64,000 bases of DNA from Bradyrhizobium sp. CB2312 (GCF_029714425.1 NZ_CP121668.1:1943501-2007500); one strand, 5' to 3'; shown: positions 48,238 through 60,246, counted from the first letter of the stretch. Numbers and translations are program-made. The notes: generated from the letters alone by a model not told the origin.

Positions 48238-49263
48238 ATGACTGTCTCGAAACCTGGACGCGTCAGCCGCCGTTCGCTGTTGCTGGCGGCCAGTGCCGTA
48301 CCTCTCTGCGGGATTCTGACCCGCCCGGTATCTGCCACCGAATTCGTCTACAAGTTCGCGACCGGACAGGATCCGTCCCATCCGGTGAATATCCGGGCGC
48401 AAGAGGCGATCGACCGTATCCGCGAAGCGACCAGCGGCCGGCTGGAGATCAGGCTGTTTCCGGCCAATCAGCTCGGCTCCGACACCGAGCTTCTAACCCA
48501 GGTTCGCAGCGGTGGCGTCGAGTTCTTCAATCAGTCGTCCTCGATCCTTGCCACTCTGGTACCTAGCGCGGGCATCGTGAATACCGGCTTCGCGTTTGCC
48601 GACTACGACAGCGTATGGAAGGCCATGGATGGCGATCTCGGCACCTATATCCGGGCGCAGATTGCCAAGACACCGATCATGGCGGTGTCGAAAGCCTGGG
48701 ACAACGGCTTCCGCCAGGTGACCTCGTCCGGCCGCGAGGTGCGCACGCCGGATGATCTGAAGAATTTCCAGATCCGCGTTCCGCCCGCGCCGCTGCTGAC
48801 CTCGCTGTTCAAGGCCCTCGGCGCCGGACCGACGCCGATCAACTTCAATGAGGTCTATTCCGCGTTGCAGACCAAGGTCGTCGACGGGCAGGAGAACCCG
48901 CTGCCAATCATTGCGACCGCGCGTCTTTATGAAGTCCAGAGCACGTGCAGCCTGACGGGGCACGTCTGGGACGGCTACTGGATCCTCGGCAACAAGCGCG
49001 CCTTCGAGCGCCTGCGCAAGGACGTGCAGGAGATCGTGGCACGCGAGCTTGACCGCTCCGCCATCGATCAGCGCGCCGACATCGCAAAGCTCAGCCAATC
49101 CCTGCGCACTGACCTCTCGGCCAAGGGTCTCAAATTCGTCGACGTCGATCGCACCGCCTTCCGTCAGGCCTTGTCAAAAACCAGCTTCTACGCCGACTGG
49201 AAAGCCAAGTTTGGCGAGGAGGCATGGTCGCAGCTCGAAAAAGCGGCGGGCCGGCTATCATGA
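48238..49263 (+). CDS. TRAP transporter solute-binding protein (DctP)
   Basis: This is a 341-residue DctP-family periplasmic binding protein with a twin-arginine-like signal ([10 protein letters not shown], cleavage near PVSATE), the family blocks [43 protein letters not shown] and [18 protein letters not shown], where the Arg of the conserved RVPPA contacts the carboxylate. It binds an organic or sugar acid. GGAGG stands 7 bases before the ATG. It is followed by the membrane component. Confidence 0.92.
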   Translation: MTVSKPGRVSRRSLLLAASAVPLCGILTRPVSATEFVYKFATGQDPSHPVNIRAQEAIDRIREATSGRLEIRLFPANQLGSDTELLTQVRSGGVEFFNQSSSILATLVPSAGIVNTGFAFADYDSVWKAMDGDLGTYIRAQIAKTPIMAVSKAWDNGFRQVTSSGREVRTPDDLKNFQIRVPPAPLLTSLFKALGAGPTPINFNEVYSALQTKVVDGQENPLPIIATARLYEVQSTCSLTGHVWDGYWILGNKRAFERLRKDVQEIVARELDRSAIDQRADIAKLSQSLRTDLSAKGLKFVDVDRTAFRQALSKTSFYADWKAKFGEEAWSQLEKAAGRLS

Positions 49264-49297
49264 CCAGCATGAGCCATACCCGCATGTCGATGCCGGT

Positions 49298-51152
49298 ATG
49301 GCGGCCGGCGCGTCGCAGGCAGGCCGGCGCAGTTGGGTGATAACGGCGAACACGGTGCTTGGTCATGTCGTCGCGGTCCCGGCAGCACTGCTCGTGCTGG
49401 CGGAGATTGCGGTACTGTCTGCCGGCATCGTGGGTCGATACGTGTTCCGCTCGCCCATCATCTGGTCCGACGAACTCGCGGGCATTCTCTTCCTCTGGCT
49501 CGCCATGTTCGGTTCCGTGATTGCGTTCCAGCGCGGCGAGCACATGCGGATGACCGCGATCGTCGGCGTTCTCAGCGCTGAGGTTCGGACGTTTCTGGAC
49601 GTCGTGGCGGCCGCGGCGTCGCTCGCATTTCTCGTCCTCGTCGTCTGGCCCGCCTATGAATTCGCCGCAGACGAGGCATTCGTCACCACGCCGGCGCTCG
49701 AGATCGTCAATAGCTGGCGTGCGGCGGCTTTGCCGATCGGGATCGGATTGATGCTCATCGCAGCGGTCCTCCGGCTCATCCGCATCGCGAGCCTGCGCAG
49801 CCTGCTGGCGTCCTTGGTGATCGTCGCAGGCATCATCGCGACGTTCGTTGTGCTGGCGCCGATCTTGAAGCCGCTCGGCAATCTGAATCTTCTGATTTTC
49901 TTCGTTGTCGCGGTTGGCGCCATGGTCATCGCGGCCGTGCCGATAGCGTTTGCGTTCGGTCTCGCCACGGTCGGCTATCTCGCCCTGACAACCAGCACGC
50001 CCGACGTGGTGATGATCGGACGAATGGATGAGGGCATGAGCCACCTGATCCTGCTTGCGGTGCCTCTCTTTGTCTTTCTTGGTCTTCTGATCGAGATGAC
50101 CGGCATGGCGCGCGCCATGGTCGGCTTCCTGGCGAGCCTCTTAGGCCACGTGCGCGGTGGATTGCACTACGTGCTGGTCGGGGCGATGTATCTGGTCTCC
50201 GGCATTTCCGGCTCCAAGGCGGCGGACATGGCTGCGGTAGCTCCGGTGTTGTTTCCCGAGATGCGACAGCGGGGAGCCAAGCCAGGCGATCTGGTTGCGC
50301 TTCTCGCGGCAACTGGCGCGCAGACCGAGACGATCCCGCCGTCACTGGTTCTCATCACGATCGGCTCGGTCACCAGCGTTTCGATCTCGGCCCTATTCAC
50401 CGGCGGCTTGCTTCCGGGCGTGGTGCTTGCCGTCATGCTCGCGGCCGTGGTGTGGTGGCGATACCGCCGCGAGGACCTGTCTCACGTCAAGCGGGCGACG
50501 GGGCGGCAGATCGGTCGCGCTTTTGTCATCGCGATACCAGCCATCGCGTTGCCATTCGTGATCCGGACCGCCGTCGTCGAAGGCGTCGCAACGGCAACGG
50601 AGGTCTCGACCATCGGCATCCTGTACTCGGCCTGCGCGGGTCTCTTCATCTACCGCCAGTTCGACTGGCGCCGCATCTATCCGATGCTGGTCGAGACAGC
50701 CTCTCTGTCAGGGGCGATTCTGCTCATCATCGGAGCGGCGACAGGCATGGCCTGGGCGCTGACCCAATCGGGATTTTCTGCCTCTCTGGCCAGGTTCATG
50801 ACCACCCTTCCGGGCGGAGTTCCGGTCTTCCTTGTCGTGACGATCGTGACCTTCGTGATCCTGGGCAGTGTGCTGGAAGGGATTCCTGCCATCGTCCTGT
50901 TCGGTCCGCTCCTGTTCCCGATCGCGCGGCAGGTCGGGTTGCACGATGTCCACTACGCGATGGTCGTCGTTCTCGCCATGGGCATCGGACTGTTCGCGCC
51001 CCCGTTCGGTGTCGGCTATTACGCGGCCTGCGCCATCAGCCGCATCAATCCGGACGAAGGCATGAAGCCCATCGTGGGGCTACATGGTCGCACTCCTGAT
51101 CGGCACACTGATTGTTGCCGCAGTGCCCTGGCTGTCGATCGGCTTCCTTTGA
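49298..51152 (+). CDS. fused TRAP permease DctQM, frameshifted at its end
   Basis: This is a fused small and large TRAP permease: about four membrane segments of DctQ (residues about 13-150), then about twelve of DctM (to residue about 590), including [18 protein letters not shown] and [17 protein letters not shown]. An extra G in the run 51076-51079 throws the frame: after GMKPIVG the native end [15 protein letters not shown], then PWLSIGFL, lies one frame over and stops at TGA 51150-51152, while the uncorrected frame runs on into an aldehyde dehydrogenase piece. An ATG at 49260 overlapping dctP is in another frame, so the 5' end may be shifted too. The start is uncertain. Confidence 0.75.
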
Positions 51153-51898
51153 CAACACGGCCGCGCGCCAGCCGCTCGGCGTGGCTCGCCGGTATCACGC
51201 CCTTCAATTTCCCGGTCATGGTCCTGATGTGGATGTTTCCGGTCGCTCTCGCCTGCGGAAATGCGTTCATTCTGAAGCCTTCTGAGCGCGACCCTTCGGC
51301 GTCGCTCATCATGGCGGAGTGGTTGAAGGAAGCAGGTTTGCCGGACGGCGTGTTCAACGTGGTGCAAGGCGACAAGGAAGCGGTGGATGCGCTGCTGCAT
51401 CACCCGGATATTTCGGCGAACAGCTTCGTGAGCTCCACGCCGATCGCGCAGTACATCTATTCGACGGCCGCGGACACCGGCAAGCGCTGCCAGGCGCTCG
51501 GTGGCGCCAAGAACCATATGATCGTGATGCCCGATGCCGACATGGATCAGGCGGTGGATGCGCTGATGGGGGCCGCCTACGGCTCCGCCGGCGAACGCTG
51601 CATGGCGATCTCGGTTGCTGTGCCCGTCGGCGAGGAGACTGCGGACAGGCTGATCTCCGCGCTCGAACCCAAGGTCAGGGACCTGAAAGTCGGGCCGGGT
51701 ACCGACCGCGAAGCGGAGATGGGGCCCCTCGTCACGAAACAGCACTTGGAGAAGGTCCGGAGCTATATCGATGCCGGTGTCGCAGAGGGCGCAAAGCTGC
51801 TGGTGGACGGACGCAGGTTCAGGCTGCAGGGCTATGAGAATGGCTTCTTCGTGGGCGGTACCCTGTTCGATCAAGCGAGACTAATCGGCGCAGAATAA
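51153..51898 (+). pseudogene. methylmalonate-semialdehyde dehydrogenase fragment
   Basis: About 240 residues match the middle of CoA-acylating methylmalonate-semialdehyde dehydrogenase (MmsA/IolA): [78 protein letters not shown] with the catalytic Cys in GERCM, and [14 protein letters not shown]. Both ends are missing: roughly the first 130 residues and the last 110. A frameshift near 51180 separates an additional QPLGV. The right end stops where IS110 material begins. Confidence 0.85.
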
Positions 51899-52026
51899 GG
51901 CGGAGCTGCACCAAAATTGCGTCAGAGCCAATATTGCAGACGATGACGTAATTGCGGTCGGCGCCCGCGGCCCGAAAGGTCCGCTATCTTCAAGCCTTCC
52001 CGCAATCTCACGAATCGGATGGGACC

Positions 52027-53054
52027 ATGAAGCAATATGTTGGGCTGGATGTCTCGCAAAAAGAAACGTCAGTATGTGTGGTCGACGAAGTAGGCCAGGT
52101 CTTGTTCGAGGGAAAGGCCAAGTCCGACCCGGGGGCGCTCACGGCACTGCTTCGCAAGCGGGCGCCACAGGCGGAGCGCATCGGATTTGAGACCGGGGCG
52201 ATGGCGAGCTGGCTTTGGCATGAACTTCGTAGAGTTGATCTTCCGGTGGTCTGCATCGACGCGCGGCATGCCCACGCGGCTTTGTCCGTGCGCATGAACA
52301 AGAGCGATCAGAATGATGCTCGAGGACTGGCCGAACTGGTGCGAGTTGGCTGGTATCGAGAAGTCAAAGTCAAGAGCGAGGAAAGTCAGAAGATCCGCGC
52401 GATACTCGTCGCGAGATCTCGGCTCGTGGCCATGCGTCGAGATATCGAGAACCAGGTCCGCAGCCTCATCAAAGAATACGGTTTGCTGTTGCACGCGCGA
52501 TCGGACTGCAGTTTCGCAATCAGGTCTGCGAGCTATTGGGCAAAGATCATCAGCTCCTCGGTGTGATCGCGCCGCTTCTGTCGATCCATGAACAGATCTG
52601 CAAGCAGCAAAGCGACTTCGACAACGACGTCCGCCAATTGGCGAAGTCGGATGAGACGACGCGCCGCCTGATGACGGTTCCTGGTGTTGGCGTGGTAACC
52701 GCCTTGACCTTCCGCCATACGATCGACGACCCATCGCGCTTCCGATCGGCATCGAGCGTTGGCGCCTATCTGGTTCTTACACCTCGGCGCAACCAATCTG
52801 GCGGAACTGACATCAATGGCAAAATATCACGATGGGGCGACCGTCTTCTCCGAACTTACCTGTTCGAGGCCGCGACTGTCCTGCTTTATCGAACGAAGAA
52901 ATGTTCCTCGCTCAAGGCCTGGGGAATGAAGCTCGCCAAGAGGATTGGCATGAGGAAGGCGAAGGTCGCCATCGCGCGCAAGATCGCCGTTGTTCTGCAC
53001 TGCATCTGGGGCGACGGCACATCGTTCGACTGGGGCCAGGCGAAGGAAGCCTGA
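52027..53054 (+). pseudogene. IS110-family transposase, frameshifted
   Basis: The gene starts well ([24 protein letters not shown] residues in [15 protein letters not shown] and [10 protein letters not shown]) but shifts frame at about 52500. The second half continues in another frame: [39 protein letters not shown] and the [11 protein letters not shown] end. It belongs to the same subgroup as the element at 4703-5752. One shift separates it from an intact gene. Confidence 0.85.
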
Positions 53055-53758
53055 TCCGATTTTGTAAAGTTCCTGGTCCGGCCTGCCGGACTGGCGATGT
53101 CCCGCTGGGACGGTATTGTGGCGACCTCGTTCATTCGGCTGGTGGCGGCTTGACTGTACTCCGCTGCAGACGTTGAGGCGTCCGACCCGGACATCATCAT
53201 GAGGCGCTGCGCGACCTCGGAAAGGACCATGACCCCAGCGAAGACATCAACCAGCCCGTACGATTCACGCCTGGCCAGCAGAGCATGTATCAGCCGCGCC
53301 CGCGCCGTCTCCGCAACCCCGACCAGCTCCGATGGCGGGGGCGCTACCACCGCGCCATGGGCGAGTTCAGAAATGCAAGCTTGACAACAAACCGCAATTA
53401 AAGGGCCGAATGACACCGCGTAGTGTCGACTGCCCGCGGGGCGGCAAATCTCTTCCTGCCGCATGGTTGTCGCGACACGGCGGCCTTTTTGGTTACCGGC
53501 GCCCGAAGCATCAGTACGAGACCAGCACGAGGGTGGCGACGAACATGCGCCACGGTTCGAGTTGTGGCGAATTCAGCCGCTTTAGTCGGATACTGGGGTT
53601 CGTGGCGCTTCAAAGTAGTCTTCAAGGCTATAGAGCTTAGCGCGCTGCACCTCACAGAGTGCCTCATGCCAAAGATTGGATAAGATATCGCAGGTTCAGC
53701 TGGTGTGGGGAAAGGCGGTAGCGCTCCCCCGCTACCATATCCAGGGGTGTCCGGCCCG
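53055..53758. other. gene-free stretch with IS21-end debris
   Basis: At about 53300-53335 the sequence CGCGCCGTCTCCGCAACCCC followed by GACCAGCTCCGA equals the 3' part of istB at 60991-61022. The remainder shows no supported gene. Confidence 0.5.
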
Positions 53759-55036
53759 GAGACATAGGTCACGGATCGTACCTAAGAGATGGGTGACAAC
53801 CTCGTGCCGAACGGGTTGTCGAGGGGTTGCAGGGTTTTCTGCTCCAGGTCGAAATATCCCAAATCATAGTGCATGAAGCTGACGAGCCAAATGCCGTCGT
53901 CGACCTCCTTGATGCCGAGCTTTTGTCCGGCCAGCACGGTGGAGAGATTGATCCGCTTGCGATGCAGGCAAAGCCGTCCGCAGGCGGTGACGAGTAGCTC
54001 GTGATCGTGGAACGGATAGGTCAGTTCCGGCAGGCCGGCATAGCAGCGCGTTGAGGCCAGGTAGCGCTCGGCAGGGCAGTTCATGTCGAGGGCCTCGTGG
54101 GGACGCTCGGCGTTGAACTCGCGGAGGAACGCGTCGAAGCGCTCCTGCTGCTGCAAGCTATTGGCGCCCGGCGGCCGAGTGGTTTCCTTCTTGAGGGTGA
54201 GGTGCATGCGCTCGTGGCGTCCGTTCTGCTGCGGATGGCCCGGCTTGATGCGCTCGATCGCAATCCCGAGCCGCAGCCACCACACCGAGAGCTTTGAGAG
54301 ATTGAACAAGGCGTTGGGGCTGGCGAAGGGCACGCCGTTGTCGGAGCGGATGGCCAGCGGCAGCCCGCGCTCGCGAAACAGCCGCTCGAAGGCGGCAATG
54401 GCCGGCTCCTCGCGGGTGGAATCGAGCGCGTCGCACAGCAACAGGAAGCGCGAGGCATGGTCCGTGACGGTCAGTGGATAGCAGTAGCGGCCATTGCCGA
54501 GCTTGAACTCGCCTTTGAAGTCGGTGCACCACAGATCATTGGGTACAGCGCCCGCGGACAGCGGCGTGCCGCGCGCGCGGTGGCGCGGCACGCCGCCGCG
54601 TTTGACCAAACCATGGCGATCGAGCACCGCATGAATGGTGCTTTTGGCGGGAAGCCTGACATCGCCGTCGAGCCGCCGGACCAGCAATTCACGGATCTTG
54701 CGCGCGCCCCAGTGCGGCTTCTCGGCTTTGAGGCGGACGATCAGGCCCTCGACTTGCTCCGGGAGCTGATTGGCATAGTGCACCGGCCGCCGCGAGCGAT
54801 CGCTCAGGGCCGCCAACCCCTGTTCCTTGTAGCGATCGAAAATCTTGTAGCCGGTCTTGCGTGATATGCCGAACTCCCGGCAGACGTCCGTCATGGCCTC
54901 CCCGTCCAGCAGACGGGCGACAAAGCGAAGGCGCTCTTCCATCACCGAACTCGCTTTCCACGGCATCCACACCTCCCGCAGAACAAAAGCGGAAAGTGTA
55001 ACCCATGTGTCCGGTACGGACCGTTACCTATCTCTC
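53759..55036. mobile_element. IS481-family insertion sequence
   Basis: An element of about 1.28 kb has imperfect inverted repeats of about 39 bases: 53759-53797 (GAGACATAGGTCACGG...) and, on the other strand, 55036-54998 (GAGAGATAGGTAACGG...). It contains one transposase gene. No clear target duplication was found. Confidence 0.7.
53782..54972 (-). CDS. IS481-family transposase
   Basis: This is a 396-residue DDE transposase. The N-terminal HTH has FGISRKTGYKIFDRYKEQG and a second HTH-like KPHWGARKIRELL. The integrase core shows the DDE triad in WCTDFKGEF, IRSDNGVPF and PQQNGRHERMH. The C-terminus has the typical IS481 tail after FNAERPHEAL. Its stop lies inside the left inverted repeat. It is probably active, since neither frame nor catalytic residues are damaged. 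Confidence 0.92.
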   Translation of the reverse strand: MWMPWKASSVMEERLRFVARLLDGEAMTDVCREFGISRKTGYKIFDRYKEQGLAALSDRSRRPVHYANQLPEQVEGLIVRLKAEKPHWGARKIRELLVRRLDGDVRLPAKSTIHAVLDRHGLVKRGGVPRHRARGTPLSAGAVPNDLWCTDFKGEFKLGNGRYCYPLTVTDHASRFLLLCDALDSTREEPAIAAFERLFRERGLPLAIRSDNGVPFASPNALFNLSKLSVWWLRLGIAIERIKPGHPQQNGRHERMHLTLKKETTRPPGANSLQQQERFDAFLREFNAERPHEALDMNCPAERYLASTRCYAGLPELTYPFHDHELLVTACGRLCLHRKRINLSTVLAGQKLGIKEVDDGIWLVSFMHYDLGYFDLEQKTLQPLDNPFGTRLSPIS

Positions 55037-55120
55037 GGGTCGCTCAGGGTAGCTACCAACCCCGGAAATTCTTCAGCAATTCCAATGAAATCACCGCTTT
55101 CCGCGGTGGCGGCGTGACCT

Positions 55121-56884
55121 GTGTCCCCACGATTGGACACGGTGTTCGAGATGGCTCGTCATGCCTATGTTTGCCGCCGGGACGGCAGATACCTGTTTAG
55201 AGTGCGCCTGCCGGCTTGCCTCATGCCGGCATCCAAGCCAGCGTTTCGGATGAGCCTGCGGACATCCGACCAGAAGTTCGCAGTCCGCCGGGCCGCCCGA
55301 ATTGCGAGCTGGATGATGAGCGTCAAGGCCGCCGAAGATCCGAAGGAGGCGCTGCTGGCCCTGTGGCCACGGCTGCAGGCGTTGGCGATCGAGCCCGTTC
55401 GGGACGAAGCCGATTTCGTCGAGCGACGCGCGTTTCAGTCGACGGCATTTTGCGCCCAATACGCCGTGCGCTCCCAGAATCTCAAGCCCAACGATGTTGT
55501 GCCCGGCTGGGACGAGCACTTCGTGGCGCTGGTTCGAGAGAACAGCCGCGCGTCCAACGCGCTCGAAAAGGCTCGGTCCGTCGAAGGACAATTGGAGCAG
55601 AAGCGCCTGGTGTATGCGCGGGCCAACCAGCCGCTTGTGCTGTCACCGCCGGAAGAGGCGATTCGGATCTTCGGTGCCGAGGCGCCCCTCGTGCCGGTCC
55701 AGCCAGCCCCGGTGCAATCCACCAAGTACGTCCGGCTGAAGATGTCGGAGGTGCTGAGCCGTTTTGTGACCGCCCAGAGAGCCCAGGGGTTCGATGGTCG
55801 TGTGGAGAGTGAGGTCGCTCCGATCGTCACTTTCGTGATCAATCTTCTGAACGATCCCGTGATGCTGGACATCAACGGAGATCACCTCCTGACCATCACC
55901 AAGGAGGTTGCCGAGATTCCGCACCCGAAGGGCTTTGGGCAGGATGAGCGCTCGCTATACTTCCGTTGGTCGGCGGCTCGGGAGAACGGCTGGATGCGCG
56001 AGCGTGACGGACAAGCAGTCCAGCTCAAGCGCGTCAGCCAAACCACCCTCGATGGCAAGTATGCGCCCGGTCTGAACGCATTCTGGAAGTTCGCCGTCGA
56101 CCACTGGTTCGCCTATGGACCGGTCCCGTCCTTCGAATTCGGCACCAAGCTCAACCGTCCGGCGGCGGAGCGGGATGCCTACAATGAAGATGAGGTCCTC
56201 ACCTTCTTCGGCGCAGCTCCCTTCACCGGCTGCAAGAGCATCGCCCATTGCTGGATCTCTGGCCATCAGTACGTTCAGGGTTACTTCTTCTGGGCCAATC
56301 TGATCGAACTGCTCGCCGGCATGCGCCCGAGCGAGATCGCGCAGTTGCGCTGCCGCGATATCCTGGATTTCCGGGGCGAACCGCACTTCCGGTACGCACC
56401 GTTCGCGCCCGACGAGACAGAAAAGCAGCGGTTCGATCCACAGCCCGGTGGAACGCGAGGCAAGACGAACTCGGCCTATCGGTGGATCGCAATCCACCGG
56501 CTGTTGCTCAAGCTGGGCATCATCGAACATCGCAATGCGATTGTGAGTGCCTACCGGCAGGCAAAGATCAAGGAGGCTGCCGGCCGGGATCATCTCTCGG
56601 AAGAGCAACTGGCGGCTATCGAGGACCAGGCTTACGAGCAATGGCTCTTTCCCGACTGGAAGGTCTATGTGAGACCCAAGACTGAGCAAATCATGTGGAG
56701 CCACGTCCTCACCAAGGCGTGCACCTATGGTCTCAAGAAGCTGAAAATTCACCGGCCTGGTCTTTCGAACTATTCGGCGCGTCATGCCTTCAAAGGCATG
56801 ATCGATGATGTTCAGGGCTTGAGCGAACGTTCCCGCAAGGTGATCTTTGGCCATTCGACGAAGGGAAACGTTTCGGACGGGTAA
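55121..56884 (+). pseudogene. site-specific tyrosine recombinase truncated at its C-terminus
   Basis: A 587-codon frame gives a phage-type integrase with DUF6538-like N-terminus (RHAYVCRRDGRYLFRVRLP), a core-binding region, and catalytic arginines and histidines in AGMRPSEIAQLRC, SARHAFKGMIDD and KVIFGHSTKG. The sequence then ends in SDG and a stop instead of continuing to the active-site Tyr, which should lie about 10-15 residues later. So the last ~30 residues are lost at a junction near 56880 and the protein is expected to be inactive. Confidence 0.8.
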
Positions 56885-56898
56885 AGGAGGAAGGAGGG

Positions 56899-58098
56899 AA
56901 AGTTCTCGCAATATTGGACGGCTTTGACAAACCGTTGTCGAACGGCCGCTTAACCCGAAACTTATGGGATCAACTCCGTGAGTTGGCGCTCAAGCCGAGC
57001 CTGAGGCTCGTTACTGCTAGTCGCCGAACGCTACGCGATCTAATCCGCAATCCTGAATCTCAAACCAGCGATTTCTGGGGCATTTTCGACCCGTCACCGG
57101 TGCGCGTTGGGTGTTTTGACGAGAACGACCTTGCAGCATTACTTCATCAGTTGCCGCATCTTAAGCTAACGGGTGGGGCTCAAACCGAGCTCTGGAACGC
57201 CAGCAATGGGTGTCCTGTGATGATGCTCGAGGCGCTAAACTGTCTCTGTGACGAAATCTCCGAGGCTGTCACGGTAACGCCGGAAGTGATGAAATCGTCG
57301 TGTGAAAGCGCCTATCCATACGTTAAGGACAAGATCGATTCGCTTTGGAGGGATTGTTCCCCTCAAGGCCAAGATCTTCTATTTCGAGTCATGGAAGAAG
57401 GTGCGGTACTTCGAACCGGCTCCATCGGCGCTGATGCCGAGAGTCTCATGGACAAGGGTTTCGTCCGGCTGGTTGGAAATAAGGTGCAGGGCGTTAGCCG
57501 ACTTCTAGGAAGATACCTTGAAGAGCAGCCCAATGAGAATAGTGCGCTGCTCCGAATGTTCGGTGATGTCCATTCTTACAACAACAATTTGAAAGCAGCT
57601 TTGGAGCACCGGCTTAGCCAGGTCGAGAATTTGGATGGCGTACTCAATCGGTACCTCAGGCAGGGTGTTGGAGATTTTCCCGAGCATCCCGGAATGTTTC
57701 TTTCGAGCGTCCACGGCATGCTTGAACAAGCGCTTACGCTCATCTGGAAAGCAGAATGCTGGGACACTCAAAAAAATAGGCCGTGGATTCCAAGCGAATG
57801 GTTCTCTCTCTGGCAGCGGAATGAGGAGAAAATCCCAGAGGAATGGAAGACACGCTTCCCGGAGGGAGGCCAGCGGTTGCGCCTGCTCGATCTGATGACC
57901 GGAACGCAGAAGAGCGATCGACTAGCGCGCTGTGCGACCAAAAATACCTACGTGCTAGCGAATGCTTTGCAAGGATTTCGCGATTTTGGCGTTCATCCTA
58001 AGGCGGCTGAGATTGATCTCGGGACTGCCTACGCGGCGCTTCATCTTTGCGTCGAATTGGCGGCGCTGTTGGCAAGGGAGCTTCCGAACTCAAACTAG
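56899..58098 (+). pseudogene. 5'-truncated STAND/AAA-type ATPase
   Basis: The frame starts inside a Walker B segment (VLAILDGFDKPLSNGRL) and continues with the sensor-like LRLVTASRRTLRDL, FWGIFDPSPVRVGCF and a winged-helix and helical tail. It has ~395 residues, but no Walker A or N-terminal effector domain, which would lie upstream where the integrase now is. Such proteins include nucleotide-binding STAND regulators and defence ATPases. A TTG at 56914 is the only in-frame start near; expression is doubtful. Confidence 0.6.
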
Positions 58099-58124
58099 AA
58101 CGTAGGGAGGATGCTTCCCGCTGC

Positions 58125-58487
58125 TCACTTTAGAGCTCCCGCGTTCTTCCTGAAATTGCATTCATAGCATTCGGCCTGAATATTACGGATATCGTCGGTC
58201 CCGCCGTGATAGACTGGGACTATATGACCTTTAGTCCACACCGCTTTGTATCGCGGATCTGGACGCGGGGCGATCGTTGCCCAGGAACGTTTGCGTTCAG
58301 CGCAGGTCGGAGACACAGCGAGTACAGCGCGCCATTCGGATGCCGTGTGCTTTCCGCCGTTCGCGGCGAGGCGCGTGTTGCGACTTCTACCGCGTGCGTT
58401 GCGGCAATCCATGCAGCGGTTCCAGTTATTGAAACGGCCGCCACCGCACTTCGTGCAGATCCTGCCGTCTTCTTTGTCTCTCGACAT
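58125..58487 (-). CDS. HNH endonuclease-like protein
   Basis: This is a 120-residue protein with an N-terminal zinc-binding CTKCGGGRFNNWNRCMDC and an HNH-type core KGHIVPVYHGGTDDIRNIQAECYECN, giving His in GHIVP, Asn in DIRNIQ and a final Cys pair. It is a small nuclease of the restriction or homing kind; the role here is open. Convergent with the ATPase fragment. Confidence 0.75.
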   Translation of the reverse strand: MSRDKEDGRICTKCGGGRFNNWNRCMDCRNARGRSRNTRLAANGGKHTASEWRAVLAVSPTCAERKRSWATIAPRPDPRYKAVWTKGHIVPVYHGGTDDIRNIQAECYECNFRKNAGALK

Positions 58488-58728
58488 AAGTCTCTTCTCG
58501 CAAATCGGATCGGAGGGCCTACTTAGACCTGCGACCGCTTTTGGCGGTTCGTTCCTGGCTGCCCATTAGCAAAAAGTGTTTCGTGACGAAACATTTACTG
58601 CGTTGTGGGAAGAACACAAAGACGAGCGACGGACTGTGTTTCGGCATGGAATAAGGACCCCGTATTCGGGGTAATCGGCATCCAATCGGGACCCCGGGAC
58701 AAGGGTCCACAGTGGCTTCCATCGAGTC

Positions 58729-60246
58729 ATGGAAGCCGAGGTTGGGATGCTGGTGGTGGAGACGATTGGTAAGATCCGTCGCGCCTACTTTGTTGATGGT
58801 CGTCCGATCAAGGCGATCTGCCGAGAACTTGGCGTATCGCGGAAGGTGGTTCGCAAGGTCATTCGTTCTCAAGCGACGGAGTTCCGGTATGAGCGCGAGA
58901 CGCAGCCGCTCCCGAAGATGGGTGCCTGGAGTGCCGAGCTTGACCGGTTGCTGGCAGGGAATGAGAGCAAGTCGGCGCGGGAACGGCTGACGCTGATCCG
59001 TATATTCGAAGAGCTTCGCGGCCTCGGTTATGTCGGCGGCTATGATGCGGTTCGTCGATACGCACGACGGTGGAGCAAGGAACGCGGCACCTCGACAGCG
59101 TCGGCGTATGTGCCGCTGAGCTTTGCACCAGGCGAAGCCTACCAGTTCGACTGGAGCCACGAGGTCGTCCTGCTGAGCGGCACCACAGTGATGGTGAAGG
59201 CTGCTCATGTCCGGCTCTGTCACAGCCGCATGCTGTTCGTGCGGGCCTATCCGCGAGAGACGCAGGAGATGGTGTTCGACGCCCACGACCGGGCGTTCGC
59301 CCTGTTCAAAGGCACCTGCACCCGCGGCATCTACGACAACATGAAGACCGCCGTAGAGACGATCTTCGTCGGTAAAGGCCGTCTCTACAATCGCCGCTTC
59401 CTGCAGATGTGCAGCTACTATCTGGTCGATCCGGTCGCCTGCACGCCGGCGTCGGGCTGGGAGAAGGGGCAGGTCGAGAACCAGGTCGGGCTGGTCCGCG
59501 AACGCTTCTTCACCCCGCGGCTGCGCTTCAAGAACCTCGACGAGTTAAACGCCTGGCTGCTCGACAAATGCATCGCCTACGCCAAGGCTCATCGCCATCC
59601 GGAGCTGACCGATCAGACGATCTGGGACGTGTTCGAAGCCGAGCGCCCCAAACTCGTTCCCTATGCCGGCCGCTTCGACGGCTTCCATGCGGTGACGGCA
59701 TCGGTCTCGAAGACCTGCCTGGTGCGCTTCGACAACAACAAGTACTCCGTCGCAGCCAGCGCAGTCGGACGACCGGTCGAGGTTCAAGCCTATGCCGATC
59801 GTATCGTGATCCGTCAGGATGGGCGCATCGTTGCCGAGCACCCGCGATCCTTTGGCCGCGGCGATACCGTCTACGACCCCTGGCATTATGTGCCGGTGCT
59901 CGCCCGCAAACCCGGCGCCTTGCGCAACGGTGCTCCCTTCAAAGACTGGGTGCTGCCGGCTGCGATCGAGCGGATCCGGCGCAAGCTTGCCAGCACCGAC
60001 GATGGCAATCGGCAGATGGTCGACATCCTCAACGCGGTGCTGACTGACGGTCTGCCCGCGGTGGAAGCGGCCTGTGCCGAAGCGCTCGGTCATGGCGTCC
60101 ATTCCGCCGATGTCGTTCTCAATATCCTGGCCCGTCAACGTGAACCCGCCCCACCGGCCAACATCATGACGCCGGCCGCACTGACACTCCGTCATGCACC
60201 GATCGCCGATTGTGCCCGCTACGACAACCTCCGGAGGACCATCTGA
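58729..60246 (+). CDS. istA: IstA transposase of IS21 family
   Basis: This is a 505-residue IS21-family transposase: N-terminal HTH ([26 protein letters not shown]), the DDE core in [19 protein letters not shown] and [11 protein letters not shown], and the C-terminal MuA-like domain. istB begins one base after, in an overlapping arrangement (TGATGG), indicating translational coupling. It appears complete. Confidence 0.93.
   Translation: MEAEVGMLVVETIGKIRRAYFVDGRPIKAICRELGVSRKVVRKVIRSQATEFRYERETQPLPKMGAWSAELDRLLAGNESKSARERLTLIRIFEELRGLGYVGGYDAVRRYARRWSKERGTSTASAYVPLSFAPGEAYQFDWSHEVVLLSGTTVMVKAAHVRLCHSRMLFVRAYPRETQEMVFDAHDRAFALFKGTCTRGIYDNMKTAVETIFVGKGRLYNRRFLQMCSYYLVDPVACTPASGWEKGQVENQVGLVRERFFTPRLRFKNLDELNAWLLDKCIAYAKAHRHPELTDQTIWDVFEAERPKLVPYAGRFDGFHAVTASVSKTCLVRFDNNKYSVAASAVGRPVEVQAYADRIVIRQDGRIVAEHPRSFGRGDTVYDPWHYVPVLARKPGALRNGAPFKDWVLPAAIERIRRKLASTDDGNRQMVDILNAVLTDGLPAVEAACAEALGHGVHSADVVLNILARQREPAPPANIMTPAALTLRHAPIADCARYDNLRRTI

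Noticed and set aside
49049..51898. A single 949-residue TRAP permease-aldehyde dehydrogenase fusion protein
   Set aside because: The DctM end and stop are visible one frame over and MMSDH lacks both ends, so the fusion is a product of frameshift and deletion, not a designed bifunctional protein.
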